Notes: generated by a model from the letters alone, not told the origin. Positions 23,901 to 32,463 are shown, counted from the first letter of the stretch. The stretch is DNA of 64,000 nucleotides from Flavobacterium araucananum (GCF_002222055.1 NZ_MUGS01000028.1:1-64000); one strand, 5' to 3'. Program-made: numbers and translations.

Positions 23901-24345
23901 CAGTAACACCACGAGTAATACTACCAGAAGTGGTTAAACCATCAAAAGGAGTAACTTTTTTAGTAGTAGTATTGTCTATCTTGTATAATTTTTCTGAACC
24001 AACATCATTTGTAACAACCTGATCTGATTTGTAAAGACTGTATTCTTTAGTCAAAAAATCAGGATATTTTAAATAATTTACGATTAAAGTATCTGGAGTA
24101 ACGCCTAATTTTTCATTAAAAATTAAAGTTCCTTTTTGAAAATCAATTTTATAAAAAGTAGCATCTAAAGGTTCTTTTTTGGTATTTAGAATCTCAAAAA
24201 AACTCGAATTTATACTGAACTCTTCCAGATGAATGGTATCCCTGCTTACAATTACTTTTTTGGTTTTATACGGTGATTCCGTTTCCTGTGCCTGAAGCCC
24301 GGAATACCAAATCATAACCGTTAAAAACAGTAATTTTTTCAACAT
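20914..24345 (-). CDS. Large outer-membrane beta-barrel protein (SprA-like segments)
   Basis: A 1143-residue protein. Signal peptide 1-19. An N-terminal region to about 140 contains two short beta modules. A region rich in amphipathic strands then runs to an aromatic-rich C-terminus (VHTGNVQLRAYF). Segments such as ITGKISDKISLRASLQDNN, GVTVGNNQNTVLNSNLDL and NGILLKRGENNDYVIDYNAG resemble pieces of the giant T9SS translocon barrel SprA, although this protein is less than half its length. I read it as a surface-associated barrel of unknown function. The SprA resemblance is from memory and uncertain. It has a perfect promoter core just upstream and is not tightly linked to neighbours. Confidence 0.6.
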   Translation of the reverse strand: MLKKLLFLTVMIWYSGLQAQETESPYKTKKVIVSRDTIHLEEFSINSSFFEILNTKKEPLDATFYKIDFQKGTLIFNEKLGVTPDTLIVNYLKYPDFLTKEYSLYKSDQVVTNDVGSEKLYKIDNTTTKKVTPFDGLTTSGSITRGVTVGNNQNTVLNSNLDLQITGKISDKISLRASLQDNNIPLQDGGYSQKLDQFDNIFMELFSNDWNIRAGDVFLENKKTQFLNFNKKVQGLSTSFDFGTEESKTNIFASVAFVKGQYAKSTFTGQEGNQGPYKLKGQNGELYVLVISGSERVYVNGILLKRGENNDYVIDYNAGEIIFTSLFTITSEMRINVEYQYSERNYNRLVTYAGATHENKSWSFGGYVYSENDMKNQPLQQNLSTEQVQILSQAGDDPNLMKAPSAYVDTYADNKILYKKIMVNAVEAYEYSNDASNVLYNVKFSLVGNNSGNYTIQNNNSVERIYQYVAPVNGILQGNYEPIVNLVAPIKLQVATFLGKYNPDEKTLVDFELAISNNDKNLFSKIDDSDNDGIALKTNIKKRLFTRNWTLDGFANYQFVQEDFRSVERLYNIEFNRDWNLNGTLLGNQSLLVTGLNFDLYPKKETANIGLFTYQFEKLEYTESYSGTRHTTTAFFKLKQWTIENQGSFLNTTATNSTSKFIRNQTRTKYHFGKNWIGGSLQIEDNQQKDKVTNQFSALSQRFLEYGAFVGRGDSTKVFLEIGYLQRRNDSLQNGLLQHVNNSQTYFLKSKLIQNKTTDLAVYASYRNLDFTDSSRKNEPSLNSRVLYNDRFFNQFMQTGTAYETSSGTIAQQEFTYIEVPTGQGVYTWNDYNGNGIKELEEFEIAAFPDQARYIRIFLPNQIYIKTNQNKFSQSVALNPVQWQNETGFKKLASYFYNQTSFIMDRKVKSKGERLELNPFDSSEENILGLNSSFRNSFYYNRGKQKHSVTYTYLINKGKNLLSIGSQNVKNSSHQLQYTHLYDKSWLFNFFTKTISTNLVSEDFVEKNYDLQGYQVAPKISYLFSKNTSLDFFYEFQNKENQIGNFETLVQNRIGTSFSFAGEKKITLNGEFSFYQNKFTGNEFSSVGFQMLEGLQQGQNLVWKLLLQKNITQFLDVNLNYQGRKSETGSVVHTGNVQLRAYF

Positions 24346-24367
24346 AAATACTTTAACTCTAAAAAAC

Positions 24368-24375
24368 CAAAAGTA
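24368..24375 (-). promoter_or_regulatory. -7 core for the large outer-membrane protein gene
   Basis: Minus strand reads TACTTTTG, a perfect -7 match, 22 bases before the ATG. Confidence 0.5.
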
Positions 24376-24499
24376 GTATTTATAATCGGGAAATTTCGAG
24401 TCATTGCCTTAGGTACTTTTTAACTGTTTTTGATCTCCTGATTTTGATTGAGGCGCGATTAAAAACAAGAAAAGTCCAATTTTAAACTTAAGACAGATA

Positions 24500-24670
24500 T
24501 TATCGGCCATTTTTTATTTGATAAAACATTGAGACAGAAATAGCAATTGCTAAAACAATTGAAGTCCCCATTTTTATCATATTACCAATACGATCCGGGT
24601 TGTAAAAAAAATAAGCTAAATAGAAACAGCTTATAATGGCTATGCTGTATTTTACGATAAAAAATTTCAT
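24500..24670 (-). CDS. Small two-helix membrane protein
   Basis: A 56-residue protein from the ATG giving MKFFIVKYSIAIISCFYLAY. Two hydrophobic segments (about 5-22 and 33-50) are separated by NPDRIGNMIKMG, and the end is basic. A TTG 10 codons upstream opens a longer frame but breaks the start context. It follows the DUF5808-like gene on the same strand. I do not recognise a family. Size, hydrophobicity and a conserved-looking gene order make it a plausible real gene, not certain. Confidence 0.5.
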   Translation of the reverse strand: MKFFIVKYSIAIISCFYLAYFFYNPDRIGNMIKMGTSIVLAIAISVSMFYQIKNGR

Positions 24671-24715
24671 GTTATTATAGAATAAAGAGATCTGGACCAA
24701 TCATTTGTTTCAGGC

Positions 24716-24946
24716 TTAAGCAGGCTTGATGTTCTCTATTATAATGAGAACAAATGCGATTGCAATTAAAGCAAGAAATACAGAATTAGGGTTGGCAAAA
24801 TTAATCGTCCAGCCCAGTTGCTTTATTCTTTTTGCAGGAAATAATCTATTGTCTTTTGGATTGTGATAGAAGATGCCCCAAATCCAATTATCAGGATCAT
24901 TGTTCCATTGGCTTTTGGTATCTTCAGTAGGTTCGTTATTATTCAT
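24716..24946 (-). CDS. DUF5808-like small membrane protein
   Basis: A 76-residue protein. The N-terminal half carries WGIFYHNPKDNRLFPAKRI followed by LGWTINFANPNS, the pattern of DUF5808 (a short motif with 'FYYNP.D.R.F.PKR...GWT.NFA'). One C-terminal transmembrane helix follows (about 55-73, FLALIAIAFVLIIIENI). The motif probably lies on the cytoplasmic face. No function is known for the family. It leads a run of small membrane proteins on this strand. Confidence 0.7.
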   Translation of the reverse strand: MNNNEPTEDTKSQWNNDPDNWIWGIFYHNPKDNRLFPAKRIKQLGWTINFANPNSVFLALIAIAFVLIIIENIKPA

Positions 24947-24982
24947 TAGGTATAGTTTTGGGGCGGGCTTTAAGAGATGTTG

Positions 24983-25063
24983 TTAGGGGTATTTTTTACT
25001 AAATCGGTATCCTAGTGCGATTATAATCACTAAAAGAGATAAAAGTAATGCTGAGTTAATCAT
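24983..25063 (-). CDS. Possible 26-residue membrane peptide
   Basis: An ATG-initiated frame encodes one hydrophobic helix (MINSALLLSLLVIIIALGYR) followed by a short basic tail (FSKKYP). It sits just before the DUF5808-like gene on the same strand. Peptides of this form are often real but are missed by gene finders. There is no independent evidence such as a promoter core. Confidence 0.35.
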   Translation of the reverse strand: MINSALLLSLLVIIIALGYRFSKKYP

Positions 25064-25307
25064 GGGGTTTGGTAGTTTTTTGGTTTGCACTTTGCTAAAC
25101 TTTAGGTTTAATAAAGTACAGAATTATTTATTTGTTTTTTGGCATGCCTAAATTACAGTTTTGTTAGTGTTTGTATTATGTGATTATCGGGTATTTTTTC
25201 AGGAAGTAAGTTAGATCTGTTTTTTATTTAAAAATAATTCATTTTTTGTGAGTATATTTCTATAAAATTGTCCTCTATAGTTTTACTAGGTAAAAACTCT
25301 GTCAATT
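25064..25307. other. Intergenic region before the XRE regulator
   Basis: A very AT-rich stretch without a supported gene. A weak core-like TAGTTTTA lies about 25 bases before the XRE start. No strong hairpin or repeat family member was seen. Confidence 0.4.
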
Positions 25308-25640
25308 ATGAATGTAGTAGTCGGTAATAAACTTAAAATTCTTCGAAAGGATAAAAAGATGTCGCAAGAAGAAGTGGCAGATTATCTGCGTATATCACAA
25401 TCTGCTTATGCAAGAATGGAAAGCGGAGAAAGTCATTCGTGGGCAAATCATATTTTAAAAATCAGTAAAATTTTTGGGATACTTCCTGAAGAATTACTTC
25501 GGTTAGATAATAATAAAAAAGGAATTGCCCCTGAAGATAAGGTTGCTCAAGTACCAGATAAAATAATCGAGCAATATGAAGAACGTATAAAAGAATTGAA
25601 AAAAGTAATTAAGGATTTGAAAGAGAATAAAAAAGTTTGA
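25308..25640 (+). CDS. XRE-family helix-turn-helix regulator
   Basis: A 110-residue protein. Residues 6-62 form a Cro/C1-type helix-turn-helix (NKLKILRKDKKMSQEEVADY, then ISQSAYARMESGES). The C-terminal third (about 80-108) is strongly charged and heptad-like (IIEQYEERIKELKKVIKDL), so a short coiled coil for dimerisation is likely. It is transcribed toward the membrane AraC regulator, which has its own promoter. No toxin-like partner is adjacent. Target unknown. Confidence 0.85.
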   Translation: MNVVVGNKLKILRKDKKMSQEEVADYLRISQSAYARMESGESHSWANHILKISKIFGILPEELLRLDNNKKGIAPEDKVAQVPDKIIEQYEERIKELKKVIKDLKENKKV

Positions 25641-25664
25641 AAACCGTAATTTTTTTTAGCTTTG
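25636..25664 (+). promoter_or_regulatory. Promoter of the membrane AraC regulator
   Basis: TTTG at 25636-25639 and the perfect core TAGCTTTG at 25657-25664 are separated by 17 bases; the ATG follows 23 bases later. The -33 element overlaps the stop of the XRE gene. Confidence 0.65.
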
Positions 25665-25687
25665 TTACGATATAACAAACTTGAATT

Positions 25688-26749
25688 ATGGATACCAGCA
25701 AGGAACTTTTATTCTTTTTTAGCGCTTTGGGAGCTTTCAATGGAATCATTCTGGGAGTATATTTCTTTTTTTTTACCAGAAAAAAATACCTTACTAATTA
25801 TTTCTTAGGCGCGCTTTTATTTGCATTAAGTATAAGAATTGGGAAATCAGTATTTGTTTATTTTGATCCAACCTTGCCAAAAATGTATTTGCAGTTTGGG
25901 CTTACAGCCTGCTTTTTTATTGGCCCATGCTTATATTATTTTCTAAAATCAGCAGTTGAAGAAGTAAGTATTATGCCAAAGTCCTGGAAACTTACATTCT
26001 TGTTTTTGACACTACTTATTGTTTCTGTCGGAATTGCATTTCCGTACCAGCACTATCCAAAACTTTGGGGATTTTATCTTATCAGAATAATTTATTTGCA
26101 ATGGTTTGTTTATATAATTTTTTCAGGATTTGTAATCAAAGGAATTCTACAAAAAATTATAAGTAAAAAGCATAAAACAACTCCATCTGAATTCTGGTTT
26201 GGAATGCTTTTTCTGGGCAATCTTCTGTTGTTTGTTTTTTATTTTCTTGCTATAATGAGGGCTCCCGCAGCTACTTATATTAGTGGAGCGATGGTTTTTT
26301 CGTTTATTCTTTATTTAATTATTTCAATTCTTTTATATCGAAAGAGAACCGATGACTTGTTTTTACTAAATGTACCAAAGAATGCAGGAAAAAAAATAGA
26401 CGCCGCCGAAGCCGAAATTTTTACGCAAAAGCTGGAAAAGGTAATGAATGAAAAAACATTGTATAAAAATCCTAATCTTACATTGCAGGATTTGTCTAAA
26501 GAAATCAATATATCAAGCCATCAATTATCACAACTTTTAAATAATAATCTAAACAAGAATTTTACCAGTTTTGTTAATGAATTCAGAATAAAAGAAGCTT
26601 GCGAGATTATGGCTCAAAACGATAAGCTTACTTTAGAATCGATAGGTTATGATGTGGGTTTTAATTCTAAATCGACTTTTTTTTCTGCCTTTAAAAAACA
26701 AACAGGTACAACTCCTTTAAATTATCAAAATCAAGCTTTAAGAGCTTAG
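25688..26749 (+). CDS. Membrane-anchored AraC-family transcriptional regulator
   Basis: A 353-residue protein. Seven or so hydrophobic helices occupy residues 8-220. A cytoplasmic AraC-type double helix-turn-helix occupies about 255-350 (LTLQDLSKEINISSHQLSQL, then LESIGYDVGFNSKSTFFSAF and TGTTPLNYQ). This 7TM-AraC arrangement is common in Bacteroidota and implies direct sensing of a membrane or external cue. It lies 116 bases before the outer-membrane receptor gene in the same direction, so that receptor is its most likely target. The signal is unknown. Confidence 0.85.
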   Translation: MDTSKELLFFFSALGAFNGIILGVYFFFFTRKKYLTNYFLGALLFALSIRIGKSVFVYFDPTLPKMYLQFGLTACFFIGPCLYYFLKSAVEEVSIMPKSWKLTFLFLTLLIVSVGIAFPYQHYPKLWGFYLIRIIYLQWFVYIIFSGFVIKGILQKIISKKHKTTPSEFWFGMLFLGNLLLFVFYFLAIMRAPAATYISGAMVFSFILYLIISILLYRKRTDDLFLLNVPKNAGKKIDAAEAEIFTQKLEKVMNEKTLYKNPNLTLQDLSKEINISSHQLSQLLNNNLNKNFTSFVNEFRIKEACEIMAQNDKLTLESIGYDVGFNSKSTFFSAFKKQTGTTPLNYQNQALRA

Positions 26750-26865
26750 AGCCAAGTGTAGATTTATAAATCCGTACTCCTGATTTATGTTTTGATTACC
26801 TGATATTACTATTAAGAGCTGACTTTTGTCTTAACAATAAGTCAAATTTTAATCGTAAAAAAATC

Positions 26866-29043
26866 ATGAGATTACTCGTTGCAGTTTTCATTTATGTCTA
26901 CTTTATTCTTTTTCATTCGGTAGCATCAAAAGCCCAGTCGACAAAAACAATTCAAGAAAAAGAGGCAAGCAGGAACAATGAGTTAAGCGAAGTCGTCATT
27001 AAAAGACAAGCAGGATTAGTAAAGTATTCTGCAAACGGTACGATCGACGTGAATGTTGCCCATACAATACTTTCTACAAGTAGTTCAGTCAATGAATTAT
27101 TAGGCAGAGTACCAAACGTTATTGTTGCCGAAGGCCAAATTAGTGTACTCGGAAAAGGCGAAGCGATCATTTACCTAAACGGAATTTTGATTAATTACGA
27201 ACGTTTTGCCGCAATTCCGGTTTCGCAAATCCTGAAGATTGAAGTAATCTCTAATCCATCGTCGAAATATGATGCCGAAGGAAAAGCGGTTATCAATATT
27301 ATTACCAAAAAAAATATAGAAAACGGAATGTTAGGAAGCGCGAGTCAACAAGTTACCGTTTCAGAATTTGCCGGAACGAGCACTAATACACTTTTAGATT
27401 TTAATTATACAAAAGGAAAGTTTTCGTTTATAACAAATTACGGCTTGCAATTGGGCAAAGGCCGCGAATTATTGTATACGACCAGAACAAGACCCAATCC
27501 TGAGGATTATATGCGATCTGAATTAACCACAGATTGGAAACGTCAGTTTAATAATTATTCGAATTTTGGGTTTGGATTGCAATATGCTTTTTCAGAAAAG
27601 AATTATATCTCTTTGGCATATAGCGGCAATATTGAAGATTTAGGAGGAGTTGTAGAAAGCCGAAATTCAATTGCAAACAACACAGGAAATAGTTTTTATG
27701 CAACAGATATTGCTAAAAATGATGTACTGTTGAATCAGTTCATTAACCTGAATTATAATGCCATAACAGATCGTAAAGGTTCATCTTTATTTATAGGAAC
27801 GCAATACTCTAATTATAACGGAACTATAAAAGATTTTATTGATGAAAATAGTTGGATTGACGAACACAATGCTGAAAAGTATTTGAAGAATAATGTCGAC
27901 AATACAATTGATATTATAAGCATTCAGGCCGATTATTCTAAAAGGATAAATGAAAGTACAAAGCTCGAAACTGGAGCAAAGTACAGCAATGCGACAATAG
28001 AATCAGGAACAGATTTCCTAATTTCTGATTTTGAAAATGGCGCATTTGAACCTGATGATCAACTTTCGAGTGATTTTAAATACATTGAAAAAATCAGTGC
28101 CGCTTATTTTAATTACGGAAGCTCAATAGGAGAAAAGTTCAATTTTTCGGTTGGCGCCCGAGGCGAATGGACGAATTATGATTTGTATACCACTGCAAAC
28201 GGAGTTCAGGAATTCAAAAAAAGTTATGGCAATTTTTTTCCAAATGTGCTGCTAAATATGGATGTTTCGAATGATTGGAAAGTGCATGCATCGTATGTTT
28301 CCAGAATAACAAGGCCACGATATCAGGGGTTAAATCCGTATGTTATTTATCAGGACCCGTTTACGACTATAGAAGGTAACCCGAACTTGTTGCCCGAGAA
28401 AGTTCATGCTTTTGAAATGGGTGCGATGTACAAAAAGTTTGATTTTAAAATAGGCTATACCTATAAAACAGATCCAATTTCTGGAGCTGCTTTGCGTGGC
28501 GACACACCAAATAGTTATATTTTACGATCATTAAATATAGAAAAAGAGCATACCTTTTTTACTTCGCTTTCAAGATCATTTACTAATAAATGGTGGAATT
28601 CAACGAATACCATTAGTATGAATTTAAGTAAATCGATCGATAATTTTTACCAATATACTTTGGGTCCGGTCAAACCTCAAATCTATTTATATTCTAATAA
28701 TACATTTACGATTCCTAATCTTTTTAAAGTTCAATTGCTTGCCTGGTATCTTGGTGATAAGAGTTACGGATTACGAAGTGAAAATAGCAGATCGACAGTT
28801 ACTTTAGGGATCGAAAGAAACTTTTTCAGAGAGGCGCTAAAACTCAATTTTACCGCAAATGATATTTTTCATGACTTTATGGTTTCCGGTAATTATGATG
28901 TAGGGCAAACCGAAATCTATTATCACAGAACCTATACGACGAACTATTTTAAACTAATTGCAACGTATAGTTTTGGAAATTCAAAGAAACAGGTTTTTAA
29001 GAAATCAGAGATTGAACAGACCGAAAATAATAGAGCGAGGTAA
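26866..29043 (+). CDS. TonB-receptor-like outer-membrane beta-barrel protein
   Basis: A 725-residue protein. Signal peptide 1-24 (ending VASKAQ). There is no N-terminal carboxypeptidase-like domain; the plug begins almost at once (ELSEVVIKRQAGLVKYSANG, SVNELLGRVPNVIVAEGQIS, NPSSKYDAEGKAVINIITKK; about 40-150). The remainder is a barrel of the OMP_b-brl_3 type. This family is TonB-receptor related and often regulated by an adjacent AraC or sigma/anti-sigma gene. Substrate unknown. It is probably controlled by the 7TM-AraC protein upstream. A hairpin follows before the convergent aspartate kinase gene. Confidence 0.8.
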   Translation: MRLLVAVFIYVYFILFHSVASKAQSTKTIQEKEASRNNELSEVVIKRQAGLVKYSANGTIDVNVAHTILSTSSSVNELLGRVPNVIVAEGQISVLGKGEAIIYLNGILINYERFAAIPVSQILKIEVISNPSSKYDAEGKAVINIITKKNIENGMLGSASQQVTVSEFAGTSTNTLLDFNYTKGKFSFITNYGLQLGKGRELLYTTRTRPNPEDYMRSELTTDWKRQFNNYSNFGFGLQYAFSEKNYISLAYSGNIEDLGGVVESRNSIANNTGNSFYATDIAKNDVLLNQFINLNYNAITDRKGSSLFIGTQYSNYNGTIKDFIDENSWIDEHNAEKYLKNNVDNTIDIISIQADYSKRINESTKLETGAKYSNATIESGTDFLISDFENGAFEPDDQLSSDFKYIEKISAAYFNYGSSIGEKFNFSVGARGEWTNYDLYTTANGVQEFKKSYGNFFPNVLLNMDVSNDWKVHASYVSRITRPRYQGLNPYVIYQDPFTTIEGNPNLLPEKVHAFEMGAMYKKFDFKIGYTYKTDPISGAALRGDTPNSYILRSLNIEKEHTFFTSLSRSFTNKWWNSTNTISMNLSKSIDNFYQYTLGPVKPQIYLYSNNTFTIPNLFKVQLLAWYLGDKSYGLRSENSRSTVTLGIERNFFREALKLNFTANDIFHDFMVSGNYDVGQTEIYYHRTYTTNYFKLIATYSFGNSKKQVFKKSEIEQTENNRAR

Positions 29044-29049
29044 AAATAA

Positions 29050-29079
29050 AAAAGGCGTCACCATTAAGGGAAGCCTTTT
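29050..29079. terminator. Terminator between the receptor and aspartate kinase genes
   Basis: AAAAGGC and GCCTTTT arms around a 16-base loop, between two convergent stops. A-runs and T-runs flank it. Confidence 0.5.
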
Positions 29080-29122
29080 CTGAATATAGTTGAATAGTAT
29101 AATTAACGCTAATAAAAAAGAT

Positions 29123-30382
29123 TTAATCGATCTCTTTAGTTACGATTTGCATCGTTTCGCGGCTTACTTGTTTTAGTAAAACAGCTTTGTTTTCTTCAAC
29201 AGTTTGTGCAGCTTGTTCCGTAAAGTGGCGAATAGTATATAAAGTTACATTTTCGTTGTAATCTACTTTGAATTTTTTCGAAAGTATCGCATTCAATTCA
29301 CTAAAGTTTTCAAATTTGTCTTCTACACAAACAGAGAAACTAATAGCCGAATTCTGGATTAAGTTTACTTTTATTTTAAATTGGTGAAACAAAGCAAAAA
29401 TCTCACTGATGTTTTCTTCCATAATAAAAGAGAAATCAATTGACGAAAGCGAAATCAAAAGTTGGTTTCTTTTTACGATGAAACAAGGATATTGTGGTTC
29501 CAGATCTACACCTTTAGAAACACAAGTTCCTTTTAGTAACGGGTTAATAAAAGATTTTACGTACAACGGGATTTCTTTTTTCTGTAATGGTTGCAGCGTT
29601 TTTGGGTGAATAACTGTTGCACCGTAAAATGCCAATTCGATCGCCTCACGATAAGAGATCTGGTTTAGTAAACTTGCATTTTCAAAATAACGGGGATCCG
29701 CATTCATAACACCCGGAACATCTTTCCAGATTGTAACACTTTCGGCATTTAAGCAATAAGCAAAAATTCCGGCAGTATAATCAGAACCTTCACGACCCAA
29801 AGTAGTCGTAAAATTGTTTTCGTCAGCACCTAAAAAACCCTGCGTGATGTTTAATATTTTGCGCTTTACATTTTTGCTGATCAATTGTTGCGTCGTTTCC
29901 CAATCAACCTCCGCATCTCTGTAATTTGCATTAGTTTTAATAAAATTACGAACATCAAGCCATTGCGTCTGAATCCCTCTAAAATTCATATAATGACTTA
30001 AGATCGTAGTCGAAATTAACTCTCCAAAGCTTACAATCTGATCGTAAACAAAATTATAATTAGGAGATTTATTATGTGCCAGAAAATATTCTAATTCAGA
30101 AAACTGAGCTTTTACAGCAGTAAAAACCTCGTGTTTTTCGTCTTCAAATAAATCTAATAAAATCTGATTGTGATATTTTTTGATTTCCTGAACAGAGGAG
30201 TTCAACTCTGCCGATTTATCAAAATAATTCTTGATAACAACCTCAAGAGCATTTGTAGTTTTTCCCATCGCCGAAACGACCAAAATTACATCTTCGTAAC
30301 CTACTTTTTCTAAAACGTCGTATACGTTTTTAATTCCATCAGCATCTTTAACTGATGCTCCACCAAATTTAAATACTCTCAT
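29123..30382 (-). CDS. Aspartate kinase
   Basis: Phosphorylates aspartate at the head of the Lys/Thr/Met branch. The 419-residue protein has the kinase N-terminus MRVFKFGGASVKDADGI and the later GREGSDYTAGIFAYCL nucleotide-site motif near residue 200. VPGVMNADPRYF follows near 225, then a C-terminal regulatory region of ACT character (about 310-405). It is monofunctional, with no homoserine dehydrogenase domain attached. It is grouped with the GNAT and fructose-bisphosphatase genes, an arrangement I associate with Flavobacterium. The upstream gap is occupied by repeats, and no leader peptide was found. Feedback specificity cannot be read. Confidence 0.92.
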   Translation of the reverse strand: MRVFKFGGASVKDADGIKNVYDVLEKVGYEDVILVVSAMGKTTNALEVVIKNYFDKSAELNSSVQEIKKYHNQILLDLFEDEKHEVFTAVKAQFSELEYFLAHNKSPNYNFVYDQIVSFGELISTTILSHYMNFRGIQTQWLDVRNFIKTNANYRDAEVDWETTQQLISKNVKRKILNITQGFLGADENNFTTTLGREGSDYTAGIFAYCLNAESVTIWKDVPGVMNADPRYFENASLLNQISYREAIELAFYGATVIHPKTLQPLQKKEIPLYVKSFINPLLKGTCVSKGVDLEPQYPCFIVKRNQLLISLSSIDFSFIMEENISEIFALFHQFKIKVNLIQNSAISFSVCVEDKFENFSELNAILSKKFKVDYNENVTLYTIRHFTEQAAQTVEENKAVLLKQVSRETMQIVTKEID

Positions 30383-30448
30383 TTTTAATTTTAGATTTTT
30401 AATTTTAGATTTCAGATTACATGAAATCTAGTGTTTCTTTATATTTTT

Positions 30449-30590
30449 TTTGCCACAGATTTAAATGATTAAAAAGATTTTAAATCTGTGTCAGCTTGCC
30501 ACGACCCAAGCGATAGCGAACTGGCGAAGCAATTTTACTAATTAGCACGAATTAATTAGTGAAAATTCGAGGCGAAAAATCTGTGGCAAA
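30449..30590. repeat. GCCACAGATTT-type palindromic repeat, copy 2
   Basis: Perfect 14-base terminal inverted repeats (30449-30462 and 30577-30590) bound a 142-base element. It contains internal AATTAATTAGT and CTTGCCACGA words shared with the other copies. It lies in the 215-base gap between the GNAT and aspartate kinase genes and almost touches the GNAT stop. Confidence 0.75.
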
Positions 30591-30597
30591 TATATTT

Positions 30598-31086
30598 TTA
30601 CAGTTTGTCCAGAAACGAATTAATTCCTGCTTCATCCATTTGAACTACTCGCCATTCTTCAAGAATTTTTGCTCCGGAGTTTTCGTAGAATTTTACGGCA
30701 GGAGTATTCCAGTCCAACACATTCCATTCTACTCTTCTTACATTATCTTTTTTGCCTTGCTGCATGATTTCGGCATAAAGTGCAGATCCCAAACCAGTAC
30801 CACGCATCTTTTCCTTTACAATCAAATCTTCAAGATGTATTGTTTTTCCTTTCCAGGTAGAATATCGGTAATAGTATAATGCGATACCAACTATTTCTTT
30901 GTTCTTTAATTCGTCTTCAATTTCTGCAACAAAAACATGAAACAATGGTTTTTCGCCAAAGCCATCACGCACTAAATCAGCAACAGTTATAACAACAGCT
31001 TCCGGTTCTTTTTCGAATATTGCCAACTCCTGTATTAATCCTAAAACCGATTTCATGTCTTCAGGATTTCCTTTTCTGATATTCAT
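30598..31086 (-). CDS. GNAT-family N-acetyltransferase
   Basis: A 162-residue single-domain acetyltransferase. The acetyl-CoA-binding motif A is visible as VKEKMRGTGLGSALYAEIMQ (near 88-107), preceded by LEDLIVKEK and followed by RRVEWNVLDWNTPAVKFYEN, the usual C-terminal beta-bulge region of the diamine/thialysine-acetyltransferase-like subgroup. The acceptor is unknown; a polyamine or amino-acid analogue would fit the subgroup. It lies between the aspartate kinase gene (same strand) and fructose-bisphosphatase (divergent). Confidence 0.85.
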   Translation of the reverse strand: MNIRKGNPEDMKSVLGLIQELAIFEKEPEAVVITVADLVRDGFGEKPLFHVFVAEIEDELKNKEIVGIALYYYRYSTWKGKTIHLEDLIVKEKMRGTGLGSALYAEIMQQGKKDNVRRVEWNVLDWNTPAVKFYENSGAKILEEWRVVQMDEAGINSFLDKL

Positions 31087-31348
31087 ATTATATGGTCGTT
31101 ATTTTTTAATTATATGTTACCCTTTTTATTCGTAATGCATCAGAAAAATGCAGAAGATTTTAAAAAAGGCAATTTCCTATATTCTTATTATTAATCAGTT
31201 ATTAGCTAAATATGTATTTTTTTACGTGGTATTTCCAGCTTTAATTAGCAAATATACAATAGTGGCAAACTAACGAAATAATTTTTAAACCATTCTCACA
31301 AAAAAAACGATATTTGTGACTTAAAAATAAAACTACAACGATATAGTA

Positions 31349-32356
31349 ATGGAAGAACGCAATAAAACACTAGGAGAGTTTATTATTGAGAATCAAAAAG
31401 CATTTCAGTATTCGTCGGGAGAGCTTTCCCGAATTATCAACTCTATACGTTTGGCGGCAAAAGTCGTGAACTATAAAGTCAACAAAGCCGGATTGGTGGA
31501 TATTATTGGCGCAGCAGGCGAACAAAATATTCAGGGAGAAGATCAGCAAAAATTAGATGTCTATGCAAACGAAGTATTTATCCAGACGTTAATAAACCGT
31601 GAGATTGTCTGTGGTATTGCTTCTGAAGAAAACGACGATTTTATAACTGTTCAGGGGAGCGACAACAGTCATAATAACAAGTACGTGATCTTAATGGATC
31701 CTTTGGACGGGTCTTCAAACATTGATGTAAATGTTTCTGTAGGAACCATTTTCTCAGTTTTTAGACGCATTACACCAATAGGAACCCCGGTAACAAGCGA
31801 AGATTTTTTACAACCGGGAATCAATCAGGTGGCAGCAGGTTATGTAATTTATGGAACTTCTACCATGCTTGTGTATACTACAGGTCATGGAGTAAATGGT
31901 TTTACACTTAATCCGGCGATTGGTACTTTTTATCTTTCGCATCCCAATATGAAATTTCCGCGAGACGGACACATCTATTCTGTAAACGAAGGAAATTATG
32001 TTCATTTTCCGCAAGGCGTAAAAAATTATATTAAATATTGTCAGAGAGAAGAAGAAGACAGACCTTATACCTCAAGATATATAGGAAGTTTAGTTTCTGA
32101 TTTTCATCGAAATATGATCAAAGGCGGAATTTATTTATACCCAACAAGTTCAAAAGCACCAAAAGGAAAGTTGCGTTTATTATACGAATGTAACCCAATG
32201 GCGTTTATTGCAGAGCAGGCAGGAGGAAAAGCAACAGACGGTTTTGGAAGAATTATGGAAATTCAGCCAACAGAATTGCATCAGCGAGTTCCGTTTTTCT
32301 GCGGAAGTTATAATATGGTCGAAAAAGCCGAAGAGTTTATGGCGGAAGCTCTTTAG
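31349..32356 (+). CDS. fbp: Fructose-1,6-bisphosphatase, class I
   Basis: Hydrolyses fructose 1,6-bisphosphate to fructose 6-phosphate in gluconeogenesis; cytosolic, magnesium-dependent. The 335-residue protein has the metal-site sequence [20 protein letters not shown] (near 117-136), the upstream ASEENDDF loop and the substrate-binding [17 protein letters not shown] (near 240) and [20 protein letters not shown] (near 275). Length is typical of class I enzymes. A GATATTTG core-like element lies 32 bases before the ATG. Divergent from the GNAT and aspartate kinase genes. Confidence 0.95.
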   Translation: MEERNKTLGEFIIENQKAFQYSSGELSRIINSIRLAAKVVNYKVNKAGLVDIIGAAGEQNIQGEDQQKLDVYANEVFIQTLINREIVCGIASEENDDFITVQGSDNSHNNKYVILMDPLDGSSNIDVNVSVGTIFSVFRRITPIGTPVTSEDFLQPGINQVAAGYVIYGTSTMLVYTTGHGVNGFTLNPAIGTFYLSHPNMKFPRDGHIYSVNEGNYVHFPQGVKNYIKYCQREEEDRPYTSRYIGSLVSDFHRNMIKGGIYLYPTSSKAPKGKLRLLYECNPMAFIAEQAGGKATDGFGRIMEIQPTELHQRVPFFCGSYNMVEKAEEFMAEAL

Positions 32357-32440
32357 TTTTCAGTCGCAGTCACCGTGTTCAGTCACAGTCACAGTGTTCA
32401 GTCGCAGTTTTCAGTCACAGTTTTCAGTCACAGTTTGCGG
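32355..32440. repeat. 'CAGTTTTCAGTC' repeat, left block
   Basis: Head-to-tail words such as TTCAGTCGCAG, TTCAGTCACAG and AGTCACAGTGTTCAGTC follow the fbp stop immediately. Complementary words lie on the other side of the terminator. Confidence 0.65.
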
Positions 32441-32463
32441 TAACAAGTGTTAATAAAAATAGG

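Noticed and set aside
24500..24946. Small membrane proteins as phage holins
   Set aside because: No endolysin or phage gene is near and one matches DUF5808.
25308..25640. XRE regulator as the antitoxin of a toxin-antitoxin pair
   Set aside because: No small toxin-like gene is adjacent; the next gene is a membrane AraC regulator with its own promoter.
26820..26865. TTAACA upstream of the second outer-membrane receptor as a Pho-box
   Set aside because: Only one good hexamer is present and the 11-base neighbours do not match.
30383..30597. Leader peptide upstream of aspartate kinase
   Set aside because: The gap is occupied by a palindromic repeat, and no Lys-, Thr- or Met-rich short frame with a terminator was found.
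32208..32453. Open frame across the fbp 3' end and the CAGT-word repeat
   Set aside because: It runs through repeat DNA, overlaps fbp in another frame and has low-complexity FQSQ-type composition.
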